Of a stretch of DNA of 64,000 bases, positions 43,379 through 51,521 are shown one piece after another. This DNA is from Allobosea lupini. GTDB taxonomy: Bacteria; Pseudomonadota; Alphaproteobacteria; Rhizobiales; Beijerinckiaceae. The notes under the pieces were generated by a model that ran no database searches, was not told the origin of the DNA, and saw only the letters and a list, made by a program, of their open reading frames with translations. How positions within the stretch are numbered: the first letter of the stretch is position 1; each line of letters starts with the position of its first letter. Both the position numbers and the translations under genes were made by a program. The stretch is from NCBI RefSeq assembly GCF_900109525.1, contig NZ_FOAN01000002.1:310001-374000 (forward strand), read 5' to 3'.

Positions 43379-43586
43379 GACGGCGTCCCGGATAGAATAG
43401 TTCAGTTGTAAACTATTTTGCCGCCACGGCCAGACCCGCCATTCCAGTGGTTTCGAACGCGCCGCATCACCGCGATCCAGGCAGGAAAAATGCGAATGCT
43501 GCGCCGCACGATCCTGCGGCTTCAGACGCCGCGACAGCGCCGCCATGCGGATTTGGCGAGATCACGCGCAAGATCATGCTTGCCAA

Positions 43587-43615
43587 CTGCGCTTTTTGCG
43601 CAGAAGCATCTGCGC
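43587..43615. promoter_or_regulatory. Triple TGCGC arms upstream of the Lrp gene
   Basis: CTGCGC (43587-43592), TTTTT, GCGCAGA (43598-43604), AGCA, TCTGCGC (43609-43615): two overlapping palindromes sharing the middle arm. They lie 51-80 nt upstream of the Lrp start, a usual place for autoregulation by an Lrp-type protein. Confidence 0.5.
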
Positions 43616-43666
43616 TTTCCGGTGACCGCGTCAGACGGTACCGGCCCACGGGACGACGCTCCAGCG

Positions 43667-44131
43667 ATGCAGATCGAACTCGATTCCCGCGACAAGACGA
43701 TCCTGCGCATCCTCCAGAAGGATGGCCGGATCACCAATTCGGACCTCGCCGACAAGGTCCACCTCTCGCCCTCCGCCTGCCTGCGCCGCGTGCGCCAGCT
43801 CGAGGAGAGCGGGCTGATCCGCGGCTATGTGATGATGCTCGACGAGCGCATCGCCGGCTTCCCCGGCACCGCCTTCGTCTTCGTCACGCTCGACCAGCAG
43901 GGCCGCGCCTCGCTGGAGAGCTTCGAGAAGGCGGTGCAGGACCTGCCGGAGATCCTCGAATGCCATCTGCTCGCCGGCGCGCATGATTACCTGATGCGGG
44001 TGATCTATCGCGACAGCGCCGATTTCGAGCGCATCCACACCGACATTATCACGCAATTGCCCGGCGTTACCCGGGTGCAGTCGACGCTGACGCTGCGCAC
44101 GATCAAGAAGACCTCGGCCCTGCCGATGTGA
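43667..44131 (+). CDS. Lrp/AsnC family transcriptional regulator
   Basis: 154 aa from ATG at 43667, the start that gives a normal Lrp beginning (MQIELDSRDKTILRILQKDG). The HTH is ITNSDLADKVHLSPSACLRRVRQLE, followed by the RAM/AsnC effector domain (VFVTLDQQGRASLESF, ECHLLAGAHDYLMRV). It acts as a leucine/amino-acid-responsive dimer or octamer. No target is obvious: the divergent gene is the hotdog thioesterase 288 nt away. Confidence 0.94.
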   Translation: MQIELDSRDKTILRILQKDGRITNSDLADKVHLSPSACLRRVRQLEESGLIRGYVMMLDERIAGFPGTAFVFVTLDQQGRASLESFEKAVQDLPEILECHLLAGAHDYLMRVIYRDSADFERIHTDIITQLPGVTRVQSTLTLRTIKKTSALPM

Positions 44132-44183
44132 GGCAAAATGATGCGCAGGTTTTCAGGGGGCAGGCTTCGATATCCATGACGCG

Positions 44184-44288
44184 GTCATCCCGGACGGAGC
44201 GAAGCGCAGATCCGGGACCCATTCCTGAGCCTCACCGATAAAAGTTCCGGAATGGGTCCCGGGTCTCCCTGCGGTCGCCCGGGACGAC
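44184..44288. repeat. Inverted repeat pair between lrp-type gene and xseB
   Basis: Left half begins GTCATCCCGGA and reads on to ATCCGGGACCCATTCC; right half GGAATGGGTCCCGGG to CCCGGGACGAC is its inverted copy. The outline (GTCATYCCGG, hairpin, CCGGRACCCA) is shared with the copies flanking the GIY-YIG gene at 28020-28416. It takes up a third of the 313-nt gap; the remainder shows nothing recognisable. Confidence 0.82.
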
Positions 44289-44444
44289 CTGCGCTTCTTT
44301 AGCAGTCGAAGAGCCCTTCGAATCGTTGCGTTCATTTGCGGTGACGCTCTGAGGAGCGATGACGGCCTTGGCGGTTGCTGCCCCGAAAGGGTTGCGGGAG
44401 CAGGCATCACAGTCGATAACGAGCCCCCAACAGGAATCGCGCCC

Positions 44445-44702
44445 GTGACCGACGCCAAGACCAATGCCGATGTCGCCGGCCTGCCCTTCGAGGCGGCCCT
44501 GAAGGAGCTGGAAGCCATCGTCGCCCGGCTCGAACGCGGCGACGTCGCGCTGGAAGAATCGATCGACATCTACACTCGCGGCGAAGCGCTGAAGGCGCGC
44601 TGCGATACGCTGCTGAAGCAGGCTGAAGCCCGAATCGAGAAGATCACGCTTGGCGCCGACGGCAAGCCGACCGGCACCCAGCCGCTCGACGTCGGGAACT
44701 AG
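44445..44702 (+). CDS. xseB: Exodeoxyribonuclease VII small subunit
   Basis: 85 aa from GTG at 44445. Family core: [20 protein letters not shown], then [21 protein letters not shown]. Several XseB copies bind XseA to form exonuclease VII, which degrades single-stranded DNA in repair. xseA is not nearby, which is common. In other genomes the gene often neighbours isoprenoid genes; here dxs lies about 8 kb further on. Confidence 0.95.
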   Translation: MTDAKTNADVAGLPFEAALKELEAIVARLERGDVALEESIDIYTRGEALKARCDTLLKQAEARIEKITLGADGKPTGTQPLDVGN

Positions 44703-44725
44703 GAGCGCAGCTGGCGCGCCGCGAG

Positions 44726-45979
44726 ATGCGGACTACGCCCTCCGTAGCGAGCAGGCCGCTCACGGCCCCGCCGCCGTTCGAGCTTGCGATCTCGCTGACC
44801 GGCGAGGACCGCGTCGCAGCCGCGATGCATCTCTACCGCGACCTGATCGCGACGCGGCGCCGCAACGTCCTGATCATCACCGGCATCGCGCTGCTCCTGA
44901 TCGTCCTCGGGCAGCTCTCGACCTCCTGGGGTGGGAGCGGCCGCGGCGACTACGCCCTGATGGGCCGCAATTTCCTCGACGCACTGCTCGGTCCGACCGG
45001 TATCCTCCTGGCGATTTTCGCCCTGGCGGGCGTCATGGCCTACGCGTTCTTCGGCCTTTCCACGCGCCGTCGCCTGCGGCGCTGGTATCGGAACGAGGGC
45101 CTCACGACCGCGACGCCTTGCAGCTATGGCTTTCATGAAGCCGGCCTCGACAGCAGCGAGCCGCACCATCGCAGCCATATCCCGGCCTGCCGCCTGCGCC
45201 AGCTGGCCGAAGGTCCCGAGCACTTCTTCATCGAGATCGAAGGGGTCGACGATCTCGTCGCGCTGCCGAGGCGAGACCTGTCGGCCGAACAGCAGGCGCA
45301 TCTTCGGGACTGGGGCGGGTTCTTCATCGGCCAGGCGGAGCCTTCGGATACCGACGCAGCGGAGCAATCGGCAAAGGAACCGGCCGACGAAGCGCCTCTC
45401 GATCTGCGCTTTCGCCTGACGCCCGAGGATCGCACGGCGATGGCCCTCCGCCAGCAGGAGCGGTTCTGGCCGCGCAGCCGCCTGCTGCGCCGGACGGCAT
45501 TCGGCCTCGTCTTCGCGCTGCTGCTGGTGCCGGCGGTCATGCTGTTGCTGTGGAGCATCGATCCCGATCGCGTGCCCTTCGAATTCGCCCTGCCGCTTTT
45601 CGCCGAGATGGCGGTGAAGACGTTCTGGCCGATCACGGCCGGGCTCTGCGGCCTGGTCCTGGTCGGCCATGTCGCGACGCCTTTGTTCATGCGCCTCAAT
45701 GCCAAAAGCCTCGGCAAGACCCTGCATCGACGGGCCAGCGACGATGAGGTCCGGGTCCTGATCTCGCCGGAGAGTATCAGGAGCCGGCAACGCGGCATCG
45801 AGAGCTGTTATGACTGGGCGGCGTTCACGGGCATCGAGCGGCGCGGCGACCACATCTTCGTCGTTCTGCGCCGCGGCGATCCACTGCTGCTGCCGGCGCG
45901 CGTCCTCAATTCCGACCAGATGCAGCTCTTCGATCGGCTGGCGGCCACGCATATCGGCCGCGCCGGAGGCACTGCATGA
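44726..45979 (+). CDS. Membrane protein with two YcxB-like modules
   Basis: 417 aa. It seems to be an internal duplication: two halves each have a pair of membrane helices (about 42-65 and 88-108; 255-278 and 292-318) followed by a soluble YcxB-like region. The first ends FIEIEGVDDLVALPRRDLS and the second HIFVVLRRGDPLLLPARVLN; both match the end of the YcxB C-terminal domain. An acidic linker joins them. YcxB-like proteins have no known function. Its stop overlaps the next start (ATGA at 45976-45979). Confidence 0.7.
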   Translation: MRTTPSVASRPLTAPPPFELAISLTGEDRVAAAMHLYRDLIATRRRNVLIITGIALLLIVLGQLSTSWGGSGRGDYALMGRNFLDALLGPTGILLAIFALAGVMAYAFFGLSTRRRLRRWYRNEGLTTATPCSYGFHEAGLDSSEPHHRSHIPACRLRQLAEGPEHFFIEIEGVDDLVALPRRDLSAEQQAHLRDWGGFFIGQAEPSDTDAAEQSAKEPADEAPLDLRFRLTPEDRTAMALRQQERFWPRSRLLRRTAFGLVFALLLVPAVMLLLWSIDPDRVPFEFALPLFAEMAVKTFWPITAGLCGLVLVGHVATPLFMRLNAKSLGKTLHRRASDDEVRVLISPESIRSRQRGIESCYDWAAFTGIERRGDHIFVVLRRGDPLLLPARVLNSDQMQLFDRLAATHIGRAGGTA

Positions 45980-46545
45980 CCGGAAGCCGCGATATTGCGC
46001 TTTGCATCGCCCTGCTGGGCAGCGCGCTGCTGGCCAGCCCCGCGAGCGCAGAGCCCCTGCCACTGCCGGATGGCCTGATGCTCGACCTGCCGCAGGGTTG
46101 GCGGATCGACGGCACCGCCGAAGGCGAGACCGGCAAGGATGGGCGCACCCGCGTCCAGCTCGTGTGCGAGGCGGAGGCCTGCAAGCGCACGCAGGAGACC
46201 TGCACGATCCTGATGCGGCCTCAGCCCGTCGAGGGCGCCGATGACGCCGCCCGGCTCGCCTCGCTCTATGCTGCACCGATGGACCGCTATTTCCGCATCC
46301 GCGCGGTCTTGCGCAGCACGAGCAAGGATGCGCAGGTGCTGCAGCCACTCGGGCGCGTATCACTCGGGACGCGCGACTGGTGGATGATCGAGACCGACGC
46401 CCGCCACAACTACAAGTCCGGGCTGTTCGCCGAGACGGTGATCGACGGGCGCTATCTCGGCGTGATCTGCAAGACCTGCGAGACCGGTAGCGAGCGTCAC
46501 CAGGCCGGCCGCGCCATCATGACGAGCATCAGGCCGGCGGACTGA
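45976..46545 (+). CDS. Secreted hypothetical protein
   Basis: 189 aa with a signal peptide (ALCIALLGSALLASPASA, cleavage about residue 25) and six or so cysteines in the mature part (LVCEAEACKRTQETC, GVICKTCETG), probably disulfide-bonded in the periplasm. No family recognised. It is translationally coupled to the YcxB-like membrane protein, so the two are likely to work together. The 3' end overlaps the convergent LysR gene by 17 nt. Confidence 0.75.
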   Translation: MTGSRDIALCIALLGSALLASPASAEPLPLPDGLMLDLPQGWRIDGTAEGETGKDGRTRVQLVCEAEACKRTQETCTILMRPQPVEGADDAARLASLYAAPMDRYFRIRAVLRSTSKDAQVLQPLGRVSLGTRDWWMIETDARHNYKSGLFAETVIDGRYLGVICKTCETGSERHQAGRAIMTSIRPAD

Positions 46546-47449
46546 CCGCAGCGGCTTCGCCGAGCACGGCTTCGATCAGTCGAGCAATGTGCTGCACGGC
46601 CGGATCACGCTCGCTGCGCCGATGCCAGGCAAGATGCAGCGGAAAGCCCTCGACTGGGACCGGCGGCTCGAAGATGACGAAGCGATCGGCCTCCTCCGGC
46701 GGCAAGATTCGGCTCGGCAGCAGCGCGATCAGCTCGGAGCCCAACAGCAAGGGCGGCACGCTGAGGAAACTCGGCACCACCAGGCCGATCTGGCGCGTGC
46801 GATCGAGCCGGGCGAGCGCCTCGTCGAGCGGGCCATGCGTCTCACCGCGGCCGGACACCAGCACATGCGGAAAGGCTAGCCAGCGGTCGAGATCAAAGCC
46901 GGCTGCCGCCGGATGATCCCGGCGCATCGCCACGACATAACGCTCGCGCAACAGCCCCCGGCGGGTGAAATCGGCGTCGATCGTCGGGAAGACCGAAATG
47001 GCGAGGTCGGCCCGCCCCTGCGCCAGGGCCTCCAGAGTCGCCGGCGCACCCTGCCAGGGCAGGATGGCGAGGGTCAGGCCCGGTGCGGTCTGTCTCAACC
47101 GCTCATAGACGCGGCCCGTCACCAGAGCCGGCGGCAATTCGGCCATCATGACCCGGACGGTCCGCACCAAGCTCTTGAGGTCGGGCTCGGGCGCGTCAAG
47201 TAGCGCGCTTACCTGTCCGAGAATATCGCGCAAGGGCTGCTGCAGGGCCTGCGCCTTCGCGGTCAGGCGCATCCGCCCCCTGCCCCGCAGCAACAGCGGA
47301 TCGCCAAAGAGATGGCGGCAGCGTTCGAGGGCGCTGGAGGCAGCCGGTTGCGAGAGGCCGACCCGCTCGGCGGCGCGCGAGACATGCGCCTCGTCGAGCA
47401 AGGCGTCGAGGATGACGAGCAGGTTGAGATCGATCGCCCGTAAATTCAT
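46529..47449 (-). CDS. LysR family regulator, divergent from the NAD(P)H oxidoreductase
   Basis: 306 aa. Starts MNLRAIDLNLLVILDALLDE with the HTH AHVSRAAERVGLSQPAASSAL, a NodD-like/PcpR-branch beginning, then the effector domain (GRADLAISVFPTIDADF, LPSRILPPEEAD). It diverges from a flavodoxin-fold oxidoreductase 85 nt away. The space between holds A/T-rich repeats with a T-N11-A core (47451-47468), so control of that gene is likely. Confidence 0.93.
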   Translation of the reverse strand: MNLRAIDLNLLVILDALLDEAHVSRAAERVGLSQPAASSALERCRHLFGDPLLLRGRGRMRLTAKAQALQQPLRDILGQVSALLDAPEPDLKSLVRTVRVMMAELPPALVTGRVYERLRQTAPGLTLAILPWQGAPATLEALAQGRADLAISVFPTIDADFTRRGLLRERYVVAMRRDHPAAAGFDLDRWLAFPHVLVSGRGETHGPLDEALARLDRTRQIGLVVPSFLSVPPLLLGSELIALLPSRILPPEEADRFVIFEPPVPVEGFPLHLAWHRRSERDPAVQHIARLIEAVLGEAAAVSPPA

Positions 47450-47450
47450 G

Positions 47451-47474
47451 ATATCGATAATATGATATATCGAT
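47451..47474. promoter_or_regulatory. Candidate LysR box
   Basis: ATATC-N8-GATAT (47451-47468) is a palindrome, and the direct repeat ATATCGAT occurs at 47451-47458 and 47467-47474. It starts 2 nt upstream of the LysR ATG and lies in the divergent promoter region, distinctly A/T-rich against its surroundings. Confidence 0.55.
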
Positions 47475-47534
47475 CATCCGTTGGAGTAATTTCTTGGTCA
47501 GCGACATCCTGCTTTCGAACCGAAGGAGATCGCC

Positions 47535-48083
47535 ATGACGCAGACGCTGATCCTGCTCTTCCACCCCGATTATCAGAGCTCGCGCGCCAACCGGGCATTG
47601 GCGGAGGCCGCGCGGAGCTGCCCGGGCACGGAGGTCATCGACATGCAGGCGATCTATCCGGATGGGCGGATCGACGGTGACGTGGAGGTCGCGCGGCTGC
47701 TGTCCGCCGAGCGCATCGTGCTGCAGTTCCCGGTGCAATGGTATTCGACGCCGCCGCTGCTCAAGGCCTGGCAGGACGCGGTGCTGACCCGGATGTTCTA
47801 CATCCACTACGAGGCTGAGGGCGCCAGGCTCGCCGGCCGGCCCCTCATGGTCGCCGCGACCGCCGGTAACGTTCCCGAGGCCTACACGCCGAGCGGGGCC
47901 AACCTGTTCTCGCTGCGCGAGCTGCTGAAACCGCTGCAGGCGACGGCGCATCGCTGCGCCCTCGCCTGGCAGGAGCCGTTCCTGATCTATAATGCGCGCC
48001 GGGCCGACGCCGAGGCGCTGGCGGCGGCAGCCGCGCACTATGTCGCGCGGCTTGCCCGGCTCGAAGCGCGACAGGACGCTTGA
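47535..48083 (+). CDS. NAD(P)H-dependent oxidoreductase (flavodoxin-like fold, MdaB/KefF type)
   Basis: 182 aa. The flavodoxin-like fold shows LILLFHPDYQSSRANRALAE at the N-terminus, the FMN-binding IVLQFPVQWYSTPPLLKAWQD and GRPLMVAATAGNVPEAYTPSG. This is the NQO1/KefF family of flavin-dependent quinone reductases. AAGGAG 8 nt before the start supports it. Likely induced by the divergent LysR protein, perhaps in response to quinones (inference). Confidence 0.93.
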   Translation: MTQTLILLFHPDYQSSRANRALAEAARSCPGTEVIDMQAIYPDGRIDGDVEVARLLSAERIVLQFPVQWYSTPPLLKAWQDAVLTRMFYIHYEAEGARLAGRPLMVAATAGNVPEAYTPSGANLFSLRELLKPLQATAHRCALAWQEPFLIYNARRADAEALAAAAAHYVARLARLEARQDA

Positions 48084-48103
48084 TCGGCCGGGATCGCGTC
48101 AGC

Positions 48104-48691
48104 TTAGGCCCGTTTGGCCTTGTTCGTGCGGACGAGCGCCATCAGAATCGCGGCGCCCAAGCCCGACTTGACCAGCGAGCCGAGCAGGAAGGGCACGACA
48201 CCGACGAGCATGGCCTTCTCCGCACCGATCAGGGTGGAGAGCCAGAGGCCGCCGAACAGCAGGCAGAGCGCGTGGCCGAGCAGCATCGCGGCGAAGGCGA
48301 AAGCCGGCCGGTTGCCATTCCAGCCGCGCTCGGCAAGCCAGCCGACCAGTGCGGCGACGAAGGGGAAAGAAGCAAGGTATCCCGCGGTCGGGCCCATGAA
48401 GGGGGCGAGGCCGCCGCTGCCATTGGTGAGCACGGGCAGGCCGAGCGCCGCCTCGCCGAGCCAGGCGAGGATGGTGAGCGCGCCGAGCCGCCAGCCATAG
48501 AGCGCGCCGATCAGGATCACCGCCAGCGTCTGCATGGTCATCGGGACCGGCAGCATCGGCACGCTGATCTGCGAGGCGATCGCCAGGACGAGCGTACCGA
48601 GCAGGACGGCGGCGGCCTTGATATGGACCGGACGCGCCTGCAGCCCGAGCGGGCTGAAGCGGACAGGCGGAACGTAGCTGAGGTCACTCAC
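48104..48691 (-). CDS. bioY: Biotin transporter BioY (S component)
   Basis: 195 aa from GTG at 48691, supported by GGAG 9 nt upstream; no in-frame ATG fits. Six helices and the BioY blocks ISVPMLPVPMTMQTLAVIL, GLPVLTNGSGGLAPFMGPTAGYL (split by loops) and AAMLLGHALCLLFGGLWL. It captures biotin at the inner membrane, alone or with the ECF energising module, which is not encoded here. A BioR box sits 26 nt upstream of its start and the BioR gene is next on the same strand. Confidence 0.95.
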   Translation of the reverse strand: MSDLSYVPPVRFSPLGLQARPVHIKAAAVLLGTLVLAIASQISVPMLPVPMTMQTLAVILIGALYGWRLGALTILAWLGEAALGLPVLTNGSGGLAPFMGPTAGYLASFPFVAALVGWLAERGWNGNRPAFAFAAMLLGHALCLLFGGLWLSTLIGAEKAMLVGVVPFLLGSLVKSGLGAAILMALVRTNKAKRA

Positions 48692-48716
48692 GAGATCGTC
48701 TCCATCGATTCCATAA

Positions 48717-48726
48717 TTATAGATAA
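48717..48726. promoter_or_regulatory. BioR box upstream of bioY
   Basis: TTATAGATAA (48717-48726), which reads TTATCTATAA on the bioY strand: the exact consensus known for the GntR-type biotin repressor BioR of alphaproteobacteria. It is embedded in a 14-bp symmetric AATTAT-AG-ATAATT. Confidence 0.88.
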
Positions 48727-48854
48727 TTTTGTAGCTTGATCTATCGTAGAGTCCACAGCCGCTCCAGGAATGCAAGCGCGTCCGGCGCGCTCATCCGTGA
48801 GCGCATCGCTGCACAACTCCGCTGCGATCCTGCCCGCCGACAGACGAGCCGGCC

Positions 48855-49523
48855 TCAGCCCTGGATCGCAAAGACGTCCCGCGTCCCGCCGGCGGCGGTC
48901 CGCACCGGCTTGGAGCCGATCCACTGGACATGGCGGGCGAGGATGGCTGCCGCCTCATCCACCTGCCCGGCGCGCAACGCGGCGAGGATGGCGCGGTGGT
49001 CGTGGTCGGTGCGCGCCTCCCAGTCCGAGCGCCAGGCCGAGAACAGGAAACGCGCGCTGGCGGCATGGAGGTCGTCGATCGCCGCAAGCAGGCGCGGCAT
49101 GGCGCAGGGCGTCACGATCAAACGGTGGAAGCGCCGGTTCGCCTCCTCCCAGGCGCGGACATCCGGAGAATTATCGCCGGCGCGGGTCGCTTCCTCGGCC
49201 TCGTCGAGGATGGCGCGCGTCAGATGCGGACCGGCATGGCGCAGCGCCAGAACCTCCAGCGCCGCACGCATCTCGGCGACCTCGCGGACCTCACGCAGGT
49301 CGAAGGCGGCGACGCGCACGCCGCGACGCGGCTCGCTGACGGCGAGCCCCTGTGCTTCCAGCCGCTGGAAGGCCTCGCGCACCGGGACATGGCTGGCGCC
49401 GAACTCGACCGCGACATGGTCCTGCCGCAGCCGCGCGCCCGGCTCGATCTGCCCGGAGATGATCCGCTCGGCGAGGATGCGGCTGATGCGGACCGGCAGG
49501 GTCTCTGATTTCTCTTTGGCCAT
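48855..49523 (-). CDS. bioR: GntR family biotin regulator BioR
   Basis: 222 aa. GntR winged helix (ERIISGQIEPGARLRQDHVA, EFGASHVPVREAFQRLEAQG) followed by an FCD effector domain (RFHRLIVTPCAMPRLLAAID, DHRAILAALRAGQVDEAAAI). Identification as BioR rests on context: bioY is next on the same strand, and both genes have BioR boxes. BioR represses biotin synthesis and uptake genes when biotin is plentiful. The box at its own start implies autoregulation. Without this context it would only be called FadR-type GntR. Confidence 0.9.
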   Translation of the reverse strand: MAKEKSETLPVRISRILAERIISGQIEPGARLRQDHVAVEFGASHVPVREAFQRLEAQGLAVSEPRRGVRVAAFDLREVREVAEMRAALEVLALRHAGPHLTRAILDEAEEATRAGDNSPDVRAWEEANRRFHRLIVTPCAMPRLLAAIDDLHAASARFLFSAWRSDWEARTDHDHRAILAALRAGQVDEAAAILARHVQWIGSKPVRTAAGGTRDVFAIQG

Positions 49524-49526
49524 GCA

Positions 49527-49536
49527 TTATCGATAA
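49527..49536. promoter_or_regulatory. BioR box upstream of bioR
   Basis: TTATCGATAA (49527-49536), a perfect palindrome fitting TTATMKATAA, 4 nt before the bioR ATG. Its position over the usual ribosome-site region suggests tight autoregulation. Confidence 0.8.
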
Positions 49537-49635
49537 TTTCCCGCAGCATCGGCGTCGAGCCCGTGCGGCCGGCTGTGCCCTTGCCGTACACAGCATCCGG
49601 GGCCAGTCTCCCTTCCTTCACAGGAGGACATCGCC

Positions 49636-50556
49636 ATGTCGCAGCTGCCCGATCATGACCCTGTCGCGGGCGATACACGCTCCTGCGAAGCGCTCGAGCA
49701 GGTCATCGTGCCGCGCGCGCATGATCTCGGCGGCTTCTCCGTCCGCCGCGCCTTGCCCTCGATCGGGCGCAAGATGGTCGGCCCCTTCATCTTCTTCGAC
49801 CAGATGGGCCCGGCCGAGTTCCTGCTCGGCGAAGGCATCGACGTGCGCCCGCATCCGCATATCGGGCTCTCCACCGTCACCTATCTCTTCGACGGCGAGA
49901 TCATGCATCGCGATTCGCTCGGCACGGCGCTGCCGATCCGGCCGGGCGCGGTCAATCTGATGACGGCGGGGCGCGGCATCGTCCATTCAGAGCGTACCGC
50001 GCCGGAAGAGCGCGTTAAGGCGCCCAAGCTCTATGGCATCCAGACCTGGCTCGCTCTGCCGAAGACGCATGAGGAGATCGCGCCGGAATTCATCCATCAT
50101 GCCGCGCCCGAGCTGCCGCGCATCGTCGGAGAGGGAAAACGCGTCAGCCTGATCATGGGCTCGGCCTTCGGCGAGACTTCTCCAGTGAAATTCCCCTGGG
50201 ACACGCTCTACGCCGAGGCCGTGCTGGCGCCGGGCGCGATCCTGCCGCTCGATCCCGACTATCACGAGCGTGCCGTCTATATCGTCACCGGCAAGATCGA
50301 CATCGCCGGCGACGAGTTCGGCGCCGGCCAGCTCCTGATCTTCAAGCCGGGCGACCGGATCTCCATCCTCGCCGTCGACCAGAGCCGGCTGATGCTGATC
50401 GGCGGCGAGCCGATGGACGGCCCGCGCCATATCTGGTGGAACTTCGTCTCCTCATCGAAGGAGCGGATCGACCAGGCCAAGCAGGAATGGAAGACCGGCC
50501 GCTTCGACACCGTCCCCGGCGACGAGGAGGAGTTCATTCCGCTGCCGGAGCGCTGA
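49636..50556 (+). CDS. Pirin family protein
   Basis: 306 aa. Bicupin with the pirin metal ligands: His73 and His75 (RPHPHIGLSTVTYLF), His117 and Glu119 (GRGIVHSERT). The family motif FDQMGP is present at about 54-59 and the C-terminal pirin domain has YHERAVYIVTGKIDIAG. Some pirins are quercetin dioxygenases and others redox-responsive regulators; the role is not clear. CAGGAGGA lies before the ATG. The next gene begins 10 nt after the stop. Confidence 0.95.
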   Translation: MSQLPDHDPVAGDTRSCEALEQVIVPRAHDLGGFSVRRALPSIGRKMVGPFIFFDQMGPAEFLLGEGIDVRPHPHIGLSTVTYLFDGEIMHRDSLGTALPIRPGAVNLMTAGRGIVHSERTAPEERVKAPKLYGIQTWLALPKTHEEIAPEFIHHAAPELPRIVGEGKRVSLIMGSAFGETSPVKFPWDTLYAEAVLAPGAILPLDPDYHERAVYIVTGKIDIAGDEFGAGQLLIFKPGDRISILAVDQSRLMLIGGEPMDGPRHIWWNFVSSSKERIDQAKQEWKTGRFDTVPGDEEEFIPLPER

Positions 50557-50566
50557 ACGTACCGAC

Positions 50567-51511
50567 ATGCCGGCCGAATCTCCCGATCGCCCTCCGGACG
50601 GCGCGCCGGATGCTTCGGATGGCGCGCGTTCGTCACGCAAACGGCTGATCGGCTTTCTCTGGGCGGTGCTGACGGTCTCGATCTTCGCCGGCTGGTTTGT
50701 GGTCACGCGCTTCAGCGTGACCCGCAGCCTGAACGTCTGGGACCTGACCGCGCTGCGCTACGGCATCGGTGCGATCCTGCTGGCACCGGTGCTGCTGCGC
50801 GATCTGCCGCCAAAGGCCTGGCGCAACGGCTTCATCTTCAGCGTCCTCTGGGGCGCTCCCTTCGCGGCCATGGTCGCGCTCGGCGTGCAGATGACCTCGG
50901 CCGGGCGCGCCGCCTCGGTGACGCCGACCCTGATGCCGGTCTTCGCCGGGCTGCTTGGCTGGCTGCTGCTGCGCCAGCCTCCCGGCAGGGCCAGGCTCGC
51001 CGGCTATGCCGCCATTGCCGCCGGACTCTGCGGCCTGGTCGTCTCGGCATCCAGCGGCGGGGTGGCGCCGAGCCTGCTCGGACTCGGGTTTCTGGCGCTG
51101 GCAGCGGCGATGTGGGCCGGTTACACGCTGCTCTTGCGCGGCAGCGGCCTCAACCCGATGCAGTCAGCGGCGCTGATCTGCTTCTGGTCGGGCCTGATCT
51201 TCGTTCCGCTCTATGTCGTCCTCGGCATCGGCCATCTCGGGCAGGCGCCGACAGCCGAGATCGCAGTCCAGGGCGTCTATCAAGGCGTGTTGATGAGCAT
51301 CGTCGCGCTGATCAGTTTCAACCGCGCCGTGACGCTGCTCGGCGCTTCGGCAGCCGCGGCGATGATCGCGCTGGTGCCGGTCATCGCCTCGCTGCTCGCC
51401 ATCATCGTCCTTGGCGAAATCCCCACAGCGGCAGAGGGTATCTCGATCGCGTTCATCGTCGCTGGCGTCCTGCTGGCGACGCGGCCGACGCCAGCCTCTG
51501 GCCGAGGTTGA
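50567..51511 (+). CDS. EamA-family (DMT superfamily) transporter
   Basis: 314 aa. About 10 helices in two EamA repeats after a charged, Pro/Asp-rich N-terminus: ALRYGIGAILLAPVLLRDLP, RAASVTPTLMPVFAGLLGWL and AAMIALVPVIASLLAIIVLGE. It should export a small metabolite. Close spacing (10 nt) to the pirin gene indicates a shared transcript. It is not the same as the transporter at 8293: the two are clearly different paralogues. Confidence 0.9.
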   Translation: MPAESPDRPPDGAPDASDGARSSRKRLIGFLWAVLTVSIFAGWFVVTRFSVTRSLNVWDLTALRYGIGAILLAPVLLRDLPPKAWRNGFIFSVLWGAPFAAMVALGVQMTSAGRAASVTPTLMPVFAGLLGWLLLRQPPGRARLAGYAAIAAGLCGLVVSASSGGVAPSLLGLGFLALAAAMWAGYTLLLRGSGLNPMQSAALICFWSGLIFVPLYVVLGIGHLGQAPTAEIAVQGVYQGVLMSIVALISFNRAVTLLGASAAAAMIALVPVIASLLAIIVLGEIPTAAEGISIAFIVAGVLLATRPTPASGRG

Positions 51512-51521
51512 GCCCGCCTTC

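Noticed and set aside
44298..44330. TTCGAATC-like word suggestive of a tRNA T-arm.
   Set aside because: There is no matching acceptor, D or anticodon arm around it.
48692..48854. A riboswitch in the bioY leader.
   Set aside because: The leader is only about 26 nt to the BioR box, and regulation is explained by BioR.
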